Source: Laetiporus sulphureus 93-53 (lineage: Eukaryota; Basidiomycota; Agaricomycetes; Polyporales; Laetiporaceae). Taken from it: a stretch of DNA of 64,000 nt. The translations under genes and the position numbers were made by a program. The stretch spans positions 196,446 to 260,445 of the forward strand of contig NW_024468548.1 of NCBI RefSeq assembly GCF_001632365.1, in the 5' to 3' direction. This document shows positions 36,038-47,529 of this stretch, one piece after another. The notes beneath the pieces were generated by a model. It searched no databases, was not told where the DNA came from, and saw only the letters and a program-made list of their open reading frames with translations. Each line of letters starts with the position of its first letter. Position 1 is the stretch's first letter.

Positions 36038-37087
36038 ATGGCTGAAGAAAAAGAGAGATCGTCGTACCTGCGCATCGAGCCCCTAAAAGAAGACACTTGG
36101 ATGTCCTGGAAGACCAAGATGGAGGCCATCCTCGATGATAAAGGGATCTTGCCCTGGATTAAGGGGCAAGAAGAAGAAGCCCGAGATCTAAATCATCGGA
36201 GACCCTGAAGAGATCCAAGCACGTGAAGATGAGATCGAAAAATGAGAAAAGAAAGACCGTTCCGCACGCACTATTATCACGATCAATCTCGACAATGACC
36301 AGATTGTGAATGTGACAGGTGCGACATCTGCTTGAGACATGTGGAAGAAACTCTGCATGGTTAAGGAGCAACGCGGGCAAAGCGGTATCGATTCTCTCAT
36401 TTGACGTCTCTACCGTACATATGCAGGTGAAGGAGATGACATCGGGAAGCATATTAAGGAGTTATGCAAGATCCGAGAAGAACTACACGTCTTGGAAAAC
36501 GAGATTGACGATAAGCAATTTCGTAATGTCATCGTCACCTCATTGCCCGATAGCTGAAAGACGTTCACGGACATCTATTTCAGATTCTGAGGTGAGCTCA
36601 TCGATAGTGACGATGAGAAGACAGAGGAACAGAGGTGAGAGAGAGAGAGGAAGAGGAACATAACCGTGCAACAACTCATCGGGATAGTTCTCGATGAGTG
36701 GCACCACTGCAAAGATCGTGATCTAAGCTCGGGAACAGATCAAGCAATGATAGCCGCTTGCGGGAAGAGGAAGCGTCCCTTGGAGCACCCGAAGAATTCC
36801 GGAGCTAAAGCTGAGTCTTCAGACAACGCGATCGTCTGTTCTAACTGTGGCAAGCCATGTCACACCAAAGCCAAATGCTTTGCTAAGGGAGGCAGAAAGG
36901 AAGGCCAGTGGCCGCAGTGGTGGAAGAGACCTGACGAAAAGAGGCTAAAGAGAGTGGATCGCACCAACAAGGGTGAAGGATCCTTGAAGGGCAAAGAACG
37001 CGCATTTGTAGCGCATGATTTTAATGAAGATCAGAACACTGTATCCCTAGGTAATTCTGATGAAGATATTTCTTCATTTTATTCATG
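36038..37087 (+). pseudogene. copia gag remnant
   Basis: Opens MAEEKERSSYLRIEPLKED and WMSWKTKMEAILDDKG, a UBN2-type Gag start. It then needs one frame change near 36180 and reads through several in-frame TGA codons. A CCHC zinc knuckle (C-x2-C-x4-H-x4-C) lies at 36838-36878, followed by a basic tail. ATG at 36038 is 75 bp after the primer site. Confidence 0.85.
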
Positions 37088-39300
37088 AATTGCCGATACA
37101 GCGATGACCTCACATGTCACAAACTGACACGAGATCTTTGCATCGTATCAAGCACTCGAGAATCATACCATCTCCGGATTAAATCCGGGGAGCTTAGCGG
37201 CAGTTGGTCATGGCTCTGTAGATCTCGAAAGCACATTTGGAGATCAGAAAGTGCAATTCTGACTCAATAATGTGCTATATGCGCCCCAGGCATGCCACAA
37301 CTTAATTTCGCTTGGGCGGCTGGATGCTGCAGGCAGTCGCATTGTTGCAGAAAATAAAAGAGCTATTCTCATTGATAAAAATGGGAAGATGTTGGCTACT
37401 GCCACACGTCAAGGCTATTTATATTTCACCGACAATGTGCGACCATTGCCTAAATCATCGAGCATCACCTATGCAATGCAGGAACACGCTCCGCATACAT
37501 GGGCAGAGTGGCACTGTATTTATGGCCATATCGAAAAAGATGCGCTGAAGTGCCTTCATCGAGAATCACTCATTGTGTCACAGCACCACTGGACAAGAGA
37601 TCAAAAAGACTAAAAAGGACTGGTCACGTGGAACGTGCCACCCTGATCCCCCTGATTCCAATAGTCCCCCTGAACCCTTATGTGGTGCAAGAGCCCAAGA
37701 CTTACTTGTTGGCAATGCAAGCGGTGGGAAGGGTGAGAGATATATGGAAGAGCTGGTGAGCTCAGTAAGGTGCTACAGTGGTAGATGAGGAGAAACAATC
37801 TGAAGTTTCATCCTCTACATGCTGGTCTTATATACATGTACAGCGGGCTATCTTACCTAAGCTACCTATCTACGGGTATAAGCTAATGGCTGTACATAAA
37901 ATAATGGAACGTTCAGAAGTAGAACAATAAGTGGGAAGATCGATGATTGTCACAGTAACACGTGTGAACATCATGCCTATCTTGATTTCCCTTTTGTTCT
38001 TCGATGTGAACATCGTGCCTATCTTGGCTTCTGGCTAAACTAATAGGAAGCGGAAGGCCGATGCATAACAATAGTCCTTGTTCCCTTTGTTCCCAAATGG
38101 GTGCCTCTATTGTATCCTGGAATAGACAGGTCCGACCGTATCATCCGCAGGTCTGGACCATAACATGTGATGTGAACTATCACCTGATCTCTACGTGTCG
38201 CGTCTGTGACTGAGTGGCGTGAGATATTGATGAAGCACGTGATCTGTGACATGAAAAAAGTCACATGCAGACTTTGTGACAAAAATCTGTGATATGTTGA
38301 TGGCTTCACTGTCATTCTGAACTCCGACGATTTCACGTGCAAAGCGTGCATTCAGGCAAAGTTTTTCTGCAAGCCATACCCGAAGAGTGCTGATCATAAA
38401 AGTGAGATCTCTGGTGAATTAACACATACTGACGTGTGGGGACCTGCTCCGATGACTGCTCTACAAGGTTGGCGATACTACATTACTTTTACTGACGATG
38501 CCACACATCGCAGTGTCGTCCTTTTTATGAAAACAAAGGACGAGACCTCTCAGAAGGTCAAAGAATATATGACGTACCTCAATCGCTGATTCAGTCATCA
38601 GCCGAGGATGATCTGAATGGACAATGGACATGAGTACCTCAATTCAGATCTTACTGATTGGTGTCATTCTCAGGGAATTGAGACTGGTGCTACTGCACCA
38701 TATTCTCCTTCCCAGAACAGCGTTGCAGAGCATCTTAATTGCACGTTGCTTTCTTTAGCATGTGCAATGTTGTTCGCCCATGCTCTACCTCGTTTCCTAT
38801 GGGCTGAAGCAGTGCACCATGCAGTTTATATTAAAAACTGTGCGCCTACACGTGCGCTCAATGGCACCACTCCAGATGGTAAATGGAATGATGAAAAACT
38901 GAATATCACTCACCTTCGAGAGTTCAGTTGTGTTATATGGGTTCTTGATGAAGAACTCAACTTATCTAAGCTTGCGCCGCGAGCCAGCAAACATATCTTT
39001 GTTGGTTACATGGACAGTCCCAAAGCAATTAGATATTATAACGTTAAAAGGCGTCAAATTAAAATAACATGTAATTATCATTTCTTACCTACACTAGAAC
39101 CCGAGTTAACTGATTCCCCATTTGGGGAGTCGCATCCGCCTGCAAATACGCAGTGCGTGGGGGAGTCCGAGAGTAATAGCAATGTGCAGATATTCGCATT
39201 AGGTGATGATCTGTCCTGAGACCTTGATCCAGCTCGAGGAAGTGATCAAAATTCTCGGAAAAGAAAAGAACGAGAATATGATGCACCTATTGAGCCCAGA
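37088..39300 (+). pseudogene. copia protease and integrase remnant
   Basis: The protease active-site region reads IADTAMTSHV just after 37087 (D-T-A), and VLYAPQACHNLISLGRL marks the end of the protease. The GAG-pre-integrase block (HCIYGHIEKDALKCLHR) is interrupted by a solo LTR at 37576-38294. It resumes DGFTVILNSDDFTCKACIQAK and GELTHTDVWGPAP. The integrase core has DVWGP, MDNGHEY and SPSQNSVAEH, carrying the D, D and E positions, then ISHLREFSC-like sequence. Several TGA codons interrupt it. Confidence 0.87.
37576..38294 (-). repeat. Solo LTR 1, inserted in copia pre-integrase region
   Basis: 719 bp, reverse-oriented (TATA region CATGTATATAAG read on the minus strand near 37827-37838). 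Termini TGTCACAG and CTGTGATA are near-inverted. Flanking pentamers CATTG and TGTTG look like a target duplication with two transitions. Removing the insert and one pentamer restores the copia reading SLIDGFTVIL. It contains two diverged copies of a GTGAACATCATGCCTATCTT-like segment (about 37966 and 38005). Confidence 0.75.
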
Positions 39301-41527
39301 AGAATGAGCAGAAGAACTGTTCGGCAAGATTATCGATTGCTGAATGATCTGAGCGTGGATGATCCATCCTTAGAAGATGACGACACACCAGAACTGGAAG
39401 AAGCTCGGAGTGCCGGTGATCTTGATCTGAGCATGAACGATGAATGCATTGCGGATCAAGTGTCATTTGCAGAGCTTGTCTATATAGCCATGAATGCTCC
39501 TGGAAACATGGAAGCGAATGAGCCTAAGACACTAGCCGATGCAAAGCAATCTTCTGAATGGCTAAGCTGGAAGAAGGCTGTCCAAGCTGAATTTGAACAA
39601 TTGCATAACATGGAAACATGGGATCTGGTAATTCTCCCTCCCGATTGCAAACCTATCAGAAACAGATGGGTCCTTGTCAAGAAGACAAACAAAGAAGGCG
39701 AAATAATTAAATATAAAGCACGTCTGGTAGCGAAAGGATACTCTCAGATTCCTGGAATGGATTTCTCAGAGACCTTTGCACCGGTTGTGCATCTCGAAAT
39801 GATTCATGCAGTCCTAAGGATGGCAGCAGTCCTCGATTGGGAAATCCAACAAATGGACATCAAAGGAGCATACCTGAATGAATCCCTCAAAGAGGAAATA
39901 TATATGCGCCAACCCGAAGGATATAGCGACAGAACAAATCGAGTATATCGCCTTAGAAAAACTTTGTATGGACTCAAACAAGCAGGTCGCTGTCACAGAT
40001 TTTCACGTTTTCAATCTGCATGTGACCAGGACATCACATGACACCAGCGCTAGGCTGTTCAGAAAGGAACGAACTGGTACGCGAAGTACTTACAGTCCTA
40101 GACACCTCGGAGGTCCAGGTTTAGTCATGTGACATATCACGTGATATCCATACATGTGACAAGTAGCGCCAGTATTAGGTAAGCCTAACTTATACAGTAA
40201 TATCATCCCACCTAGAAGCAACAGTCGGACTCTGAAAGAATCCTACAAAGGAGACACATGCCACCGAAGAAATGTCCTTAAGGAGATATTAGTTCACATA
40301 CACAAGGTAGATAGATGCCACGCCACTGGAGATGTAGCCATTACAGGCAATCCCATTTCCATAGTCTTACTAAGTAGTTCAGAGATTCAGCATGCATGAC
40401 ACACGCAGTCTGACAGGTAGTGATAACCAATCAGACAATATCCATTAGCTAGCAGTTCTGGAGTATCAGGGTACCAAGGGTCCCTCCGCTCATGTATATA
40501 AGCCAGAGCTCTGAGATGCATAAGTCCCCCTGACTTATTCTCATCTCTGCTATGCCTATCCATACAGTGTCACCAGTGCCCACTTGAAAGGCATTGCTTT
40601 ACCTTGATCATTTCGTGTGCCCATCCTTACTTCAACAACAGTCAGTAAGTGTTTGATTATAAGGTCATAGGCTTAGTCGGTGCTCTGCATCCTAAGTTTG
40701 TGATAGTCGTGTGTGGAATATTGAATTAAATCAACATTTATCAAATGTGGGTTTCAAACGTTTACTCACAGATCCATGTGCATACATCCAAATCTGAGGG
40801 AATAGAATAGAAATTGTCACTGTTTGGGTAGACGATCTATTATTATTCACCAATGATCCGAGCATTATGGGACTCCTTAAAGAGGAACTTCAAAATATGT
40901 TTGAAGTCACCGACTTAGGAGAACCTCATAAGATCATTGGTATTGAAATTAAGAGAGATCACGCTAAACGCACGATTAAAATCTCTCAATCTCAATACAT
41001 ACAGGCTTTGTTATTCAAAAACAGATTAGCGAATGCTAATTCCGTTGGAATGCCTCTTGATCTGAACATAACGCTTGAGAAGAAAGAAGATAATGATGAT
41101 AGCGTGCCTGATCGAAGCAACGCATATGTGTCATTAATTGGTTCCTTAATATATGCCGCTGTGGTGACCTGTCCCGATATCGTGTTTGCCATGCAACGCC
41201 TCAGCTCGTTCACAGCAAACCCAGCATTAGCGCACTGGACAGCTGCTAAATGTGTGCTCCGATATCTTGCAGCGATGCTGGAATAATTTATGGCCTTGAA
41301 AATCAGGCTGACACATGCGCTCAATCTGAGCATCACGTATATTTCCATGGATTCTCCGATGCTGATTACGCAAATGACGTACGCGATCGAAAATCCATCT
41401 CCAGCTTCGTGTTCCACCTCAGATCAGGTGCGATAACGTGGAGTGCCAAGAAGCAAACCACGGTCGCATTATCTACAACCGAGGCAGAATATATTGCATC
41501 TGCGGTAGCAGCCTGCGAAGCCATGAC
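39301..41527 (+). pseudogene. copia reverse transcriptase and RNase H remnant
   Basis: RT starts around WKKAVQAEFEQLHNMETWDL and has NRWVLVKKTNKEGEI, RLVAKGYSQIPGMDFSETFAPV and QQMDIKGAYLNESLKEEI. GLKQAGR is split from WNIELNQHLSNVGFKRL by a solo LTR (39991-40705). The YVDD-type catalytic box is WVDDLLLF. A frameshift near 41270 leads into RNase H (GFSDADYANDVRDRKS). It ends at the Helitron junction. Confidence 0.88.
39991..40705 (+). repeat. Solo LTR 2, inserted in copia RT
   Basis: 715 bp, forward, TATA region CATGTATATAAG near 40491-40502. Termini TGTCACAG and TGTGATA. Flanked by GTCGC (39986-39990) and GTCGT (40706-40710), a 5-bp target duplication with one change. Excision restores QAGRVWNIELNQ. 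Same family as solo LTR 1 by length, ends and TATA region. Confidence 0.78.
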
Positions 41528-42612
41528 GATCCTGTTGCGCAACTATTCGTTGGTGAGGAGATAGATATGGACCGTTTCGCTGCTACTGCTGGTCTCAGAA
41601 AAGATCAGCGAGCCCGCAACATTGCATCAGATGGATTCGCAGCAGCTTACTTTTTTCACTACACTATTTGAGCCATTATAGAAACTCTGTTCGGAGTGCA
41701 AGTCTTGCTGTTCGGACACATCAAGCAAAAAATAGGTGTTTTCGGATACGTGAATGCCTATTTTGGGACTGTAGAGAGTCAAGGTCGTGGAACATTGCAT
41801 TTGCACATGTTGATATGGCTGAAGGATTCGCCAACGTCAGATGAAATGTCAAGTCTGCTTCGAACTGAAGAATTCAGACAAAAAATGGTGGCCTTTATCA
41901 AAGCAAATTTTGAGGCACACGTGGATGGATTGTCATGCACCGAGGAGATACAGCAGTTTCCATCTGAAGCAGAGGTCTCATATTGTTGATCTCCAAATCC
42001 TGACGTAGACAATTATTGGGAGCAAGTGGCAGACTTAGAGAAGCGGGTGGTATGAACTAAACAGCTTCATACATGCACTCGAGGTTGTCTCCGTACAGAT
42101 CAATATGGTGCTCTGAAGTGTAAACATCATGCACCATGGCCACTATCAGAGGTCGACATCGTTGATGAGAAGGGATGGTGGCAGCCAAAGCGAATCTATG
42201 GATACCTGAACGGATACGTGCCAGCGATCACTGTAAATTGCCGATGCAATAATGATGGAAAGTTACTCACCAATTCTGAAGAAACAAACAACATCACATT
42301 CTACGTGACAGGTTATGCCGCTAAAAAGCAGGGCCGCTCATACAATACATCTGCATTGTTAGTCAAGGGTCTCATATATCATTTTGATGATGAGACATAC
42401 ATCCATCAGATTCAAGAGCAGGCACACATGTTACTGTTCTGTTCAGTGAACATTCTCAATCGTCAACAGGAGATACCAGCACCTATGGTTTTCTCCTACT
42501 TGATGGGATGGGGAGATGTGATCAAATCACATCACTACATCTCAGTTTACTGGACGTCTTTTACAGGAGCACTGTTGAAGGCAGATCCTGAATTGCATCG
42601 CAACTGTAGGTA
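41528..42612 (+). pseudogene. Helitron Rep (HUH endonuclease) remnant
   Basis: Begins PVAQLFVGEEIDMDRFAATAG and RNIASDGFAAAYFFHYTI, then the HUH motif in GRGTLHLHMLIWL (His codons at 41798 and 41804). TWWQPKRIYGYLN-like and ITFYVTGYAAKKQGRSYN follow, with VFSYLMGWGD near the end. In-frame TGA codons interrupt it at HYTI, SYC and RVV. Confidence 0.82.
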
Positions 42613-42773
42613 AGCAATAAATCCTTGACAGCCTCTGATGACGCACTCACCTATGTGGACATCCAGAGACCAACATGGTACTATCAGCGTTGGTGAACAT
42701 TCTGAAGTGCAGAATAACTTGAATACAGAAATATTATCACCCGATGTCACTGAGGTGAGCTAACATGTATAGA

Positions 42774-45451
42774 TAAAAGCTGCTCAAAGTTGTTAACGAT
42801 GTTTCAGGATGGGACCCTGTTGATTGAGGTGAACTCACTTGGAATGCTTGTTGCATGAACACAAGTCATCGACTACCAATGACGAGGAGTCGAACTCGAA
42901 ACATACAATGTGATGAAGTTTTTCGCAGATACATATGAAATATCAAAAAGTCAGCGAACAGAACGTCAACGCGAAGCAGCAAACAATGTGTTCAATAGTA
43001 ACAATGAAGAACCTGACCGCACTTCGACATGCAGACAGCAGTACATCAGATATCTGCCTGGTCACCCAAAGACATCTGATATGATCTGCATCATTAGAAG
43101 AAAGGCCACAACACCATACCTGACTTTGTCGGTCAGTATTTTCCCCGACGGGATGATCCTGACAAGCACGAGTACTACTGTGCATCAATGCTGCTCCTGT
43201 TCAAGCCTTGGCATCAGGTTCAGGATCTGAAAGGAGAGTTTCTGACATGGCAGGAAGCACTCAGATACTTCAGCCAGCAAGTGTCTGATGTCACGCTCGC
43301 ACAGATGTCAAATATCGAGCACTACCACAAGTGCAAGAATGCAGCGGAAGTTGAAGAACAAGACACCCATGAAATGAATGCATTGAATTCTATAGCGGCA
43401 TCTGCAGCTTTAGAAGACGACAAGATTGAGGAGGGAGAGAATGGAGAATCACCTGAAGAGGCAGAAATTACTGAAGAAATGATTGAACAAGCTCGCAACT
43501 GTCAAGTGCGGCTCATCGACATCATGCATGGGCACATCGCTGTCAAGATAGGGGAGACTGTCAGGTTATTTGCAACATTTCTGTCTGTTCGGAGGCCAAC
43601 AGCAAGACTGGCAACAAAAAATGATCTGGTACAATTGCACGAATGGAAGCAGGCCATGTCGCAACAAGTCGCATTTGCCCAACACAATGCATCACAAGCT
43701 GATGATGATGCACGGCATGGTCAGTTGGATACAGAAGGATCAGTACACCCACTTACAGCAACGGCGACATCATCTTCTGCAAATGTTCTCATATGGGAAG
43801 AGATCAGCGAGCAGGCATTAACTCCAGCAGACGCATCTATGTTGCTTCAAGATCAGAGGTGAGCATTTGAAATAATATCTTGGCATATGACAGAGACGCT
43901 CGCAGGCTGCCAACTGCATCAACTGTTGATGCTGATGCTCAGAGAAGGAGGGACGGGAAAATCAAAAGTTATACAAACAATCACTGAGCAGTTTAAAGCT
44001 GACAATGCAGATACGAAACTCATGAAGGCAGCATACACTGGCATTGCGGCATCTTTGATAGGGGGAAAAATGATGCATTCTGCAGCTGGTATTTCGCTTA
44101 ACGGAAGACCTCTATCTGAAGAGAGTAGATGAAAACTTACCAAAATGTGGTGGAACATTGACTACCTGATAATCTATGAATGCTCCATGATCTCCCGGGC
44201 ATTCCTAGCAAAGCTGTCAAGGCACCTCTCAATTGCAAAGACAGGAGAGGAAAATGGGGATCGACCTTTTAGAGGAATCAACGTAATACTGTGTGGAGAC
44301 TTACATCAGTTTCCACCCGTGGCACAGAAGAGAAGTGCAGCATTGTATTATGAAGTGGACATCACAGCAGGAGACACAGTCGAAGACTGTTTGGGTCGAC
44401 GCATATTCGAGGCATTTGAAATCATAGTGCTGCTGAAGGAGCAAGTACGTGTGACGGATATGGTATGGATGCAATTCCTTTGCCATTTGAGACATGGACA
44501 AGTACGGACTGAAGACATCAAAATGCTCAAGGATCTTATCATCACCAGTCCCAGCAGCCCTCCCACAGATTTCGATTCATCTGAGTGGGGTGAAGCGGCT
44601 TTGGTGACACCTCGCCATTGTGTTTGTACGCAATGGAACGATGCTGCAGTGAAAAAGCACTGCGAACATACTGGGGTTCAGCTTCTCATCTCTCTCACAG
44701 AAGACTCTACCAACAGCAGACCTTTGACATCAAGGGAACGATTCACGATGGCCAGCAAAAGATCTAAGCACAAAGGATGCAACGAGAAGGCAGGTCTGCC
44801 TGACGAAGTCCAATTAGCTATCGGAATGAAGGTCATGGTTAATGTCAATGTACAGACAGAGCTTGACGTGACGAATGGTGCATGAGGGGAGATAGTCGAC
44901 ATCGTACTGCACCCTGACGAACCACCAATACCGAATTCTCCCATCGTCAGATTGCAAAAACCTCCACTTTTCGTTCTCGTCAAGCTCACGAGGATGTGAT
45001 TGACAGAGCTTGAAGGACTACAAGATGCCATTATTCCAATTGAACCTATGGTGAAAAGCTTCTATGTTGATGTGCCAATCCAAACACCGAATGGAAGAAA
45101 GATCCTGCACAAAAAAAAATAAATCGCTGACAGACGCCAATGACGCCAGCCTACACATTCACAGACTACTGGTCTCAAGGACAGACAATCACATACATTA
45201 TCGTGGACATCACAATGCCGCCTGGAGGAAGCATGTCCCTGTTCAACCTTTATGTCGCTCTCTCTTGTAGTTTGGGTCATTAAACAATACGGATCCTTCG
45301 AGATTTTGATGAAATGACATTCTTTCAACCTATTAACGAGATGCTAACAAAAGAGGATCAACGCTTGCAAGAGCAGAATACAAGACCCAAAACATGGTGG
45401 GAACAGATGAAAAACGGAGTTGCTCAGACACTGCAATGCCTGTCATCATAA
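42774..45451 (+). pseudogene. Helitron PIF1-type helicase remnant
   Basis: IRYLPGHPKTSDM and PDKHEYYCASMLLLFKPW precede the helicase. Walker A is GGTGKS (about 43948-43965). Walker B reads IIYECSMIS, with Tyr replacing the expected Asp. Motif III is LCGDLHQFPPV; later blocks are VQLAIGMKVMVNVNV, GQTITYIIVDITMPP and SLFNLYVALS. It ends WWEQMKNGVAQTLQCLSS at 45451. Broken by TGA codons and frame changes. Confidence 0.85.
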
Positions 45452-47529
45452 ATCATGGGCTAAACAGAAGCGAGGTCGATGGTATCATCTTCAGAATAAA
45501 GTCGACCTCATCCTCTCCTTTCCAATGACGTAGAATGCATTGGTGTGTGCGTGTCACAGCATGAGCAGCCTCACCGTAGACAGTTTCACGCTCGGGTTCA
45601 TCTGGTGCAGCAGCGGGCACGAATATATCAGTCAATATGCTGCAGCCTCGTCTATTATGCACATAGTTAGAAAACTAATTGACTGAATATTCAGAAAACT
45701 ACGTGCGCTGGTCAACAATGTATCAGCCTTCTTATTCGGGTAAAAATCAATTACATCGCAGAACTGGTCATTTGAGTAATACGAGAATGATCGACAACTA
45801 GGGAAGACTGACTGTACAGGTTTATTATGCATGATATCGAAGCTCGAGACCGCAGGGTGAGGCCTTGAAGCATTGACGAGGTGATGAACTTTGCCAAGAT
45901 GCCAAGAAGATCACAACCAAAAAAAATTGTGTCATCGAGATCACATGGAAATTCCCACCCCTGCACAATTTTTCATGACAGGCACCAAGGAAGCAACCTT
46001 GCTCTATGAGCAAGGGAAACTCCTTTGGACCTTAAGCACAGGATGCATAAACATTCAGCTAACTAGATGACTGAAAAGACCACTGAAAGGTAAGGAGAAC
46101 TGCTCATCGGAGAGCTTCTGAGTGAGAGGATGCCAAATGGAAGGGTAATGCAAAATCTTGTCACCATCAGTCACACCGCGCCGATGATGGCTTGCATCAG
46201 CACGCTCGACAAATTGCTTCATTCGGCAGGTACCTTTACAGGATGCAGGCCAGGCCACCGGCGCATATATTATGGAAGCACAGTTGATTGAGGACCTATA
46301 GCTCAACATGTAAATCACAATGTAGCCATTTTGTAGGCTAATTTACATAGGTGAGATAGGGTCATTGGAAGCCTCAGCATCATTGGCAGAATGTTCCATA
46401 TAATCAGGCAGCATTGCACAGAGATGAAAGGCATCGGGGTACTGGACAAAGTGAAATTGCTCCATTGATGCAGATGGTCTTGGCTGTAATTGAAGTGCAA
46501 AACACCTATGATGGATTTTGGTTTTGGGCATGGTTACAATGGAGTGAAAGCAATGCAGCAGCAGGCAAATTGACCTTGGAGCCACCGCCACTGACGGGCG
46601 CAGACTTTGAATGTGTGATTGCCTTTCCGGCTAGCGGTGGCTGAGGCCTGCCATGCCCGGTCAATGTTTTCTTAATCAAAGGCACTTCGGCCCACAAATA
46701 AATCTGGGCTTTTTGTAGTGTGAATGAGCTCTGTGTGTGAAGGTTCATTATTACACAAAGTGGGGGATACAGTGAACAGGATCGGCATAGATCTAAGGAT
46801 TTCAGCCGGAATTTTGAGAAGCCGGCCGTAGTGATTGTTATTGCGCAACGCGACCACTCATCCAATTAGCTATCGGAGTGATATCAAGGGTCTCTACAAT
46901 GCAACGAACACTAACGGCACTTTTTTCTCATATTTGAGCTGAATGGAATTGCAGGCTCTAGAGACGATTAGGACCATTTTGCAGATTCCAAATGACAAAT
47001 TTGGCTATTGACGTACGGGGATGGCCTGTGCTTATGTGATCCCTAAGTTGCGATTCAGCCTGTTTTGTGCATGGTTCATACGAAATATTGCTTTGGTTCA
47101 TACGGAATATTTCCTCCTATGAAATATTGTTTTCATTCCACAACTTGCCCTCATTCGCGATATCCGGCTCCTCAGGCCTCATTGCTTTCTACCTCCTGTC
47201 TTCTCTGTGCTGGACATCCTCATGTCGCTCTCCATGTCGTTTACCAGGTGTATTATTAATGCATTCGATATCTGCTTCACCGGTACGTTTGTCCACTCCT
47301 CTGTGGCGATGTCTGCAGTGCTGATTATGTTGTGTCTCCTTCCTTCACAGTCGTCGCTCTCGTTGTGTACTACACCTGTTTGTTCTTGTTCATTCCTCCG
47401 CTGCCACCTCTGCCGTCTTCAGTGAATGGGTTACATGATTCGCGTATTCATTATGCTTGTGTCTATAGCACCCTCCCGGTGGGGGGTGACAATTTTAAGC
47501 ATGTGCGGTCGCATCACGTTACGGGCCTG
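45452..47529. other. Two-kilobase gap in the repeat cluster, no gene seen
   Basis: Short frames only. Probably more decayed transposon DNA; the Helitron 3' end may lie at its beginning. A GAGCCACCGCC / GGCGGTGGC-like inverted motif lies around 46577-46646. Confidence 0.4.

Larger units (their letters stand above)
35739..41527 (+). mobile_element. Ty1/copia LTR retrotransposon, decayed, 3' end lost
   Basis: Order LTR, primer site, gag, protease, integrase, RT, RNase H is that of Ty1/copia. The element carries many in-frame TGA codons and at least one frameshift, and is interrupted by two solo LTRs of another family (37576-38294, 39991-40705). The RNase H frame (TTVALSTTEAEYIASAVAACEAM) stops abruptly at about 41527, where Helitron sequence begins. 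No 3' LTR was found. It is inactive. Confidence 0.92.
41528..45451 (+). mobile_element. Helitron remnant, 5' truncated
   Basis: Rep (HUH) and PIF1-type helicase sequence of a Helitron RepHel protein spread over several frames. The N-terminal part of Rep and the 5' terminus are missing, replaced by copia RNase H. No 3' hairpin/CTRR end could be fixed. Multiple TGA codons and frame breaks mean it cannot transpose. Confidence 0.85.

Noticed and set aside
36200..41300. Idea that TGA is read as Trp in the copia element
   Set aside because: All housekeeping genes here use the standard code with TGA as stop (for example UBC11, and the GAT/EH gene); most TGA sites fit decayed Arg codons better.
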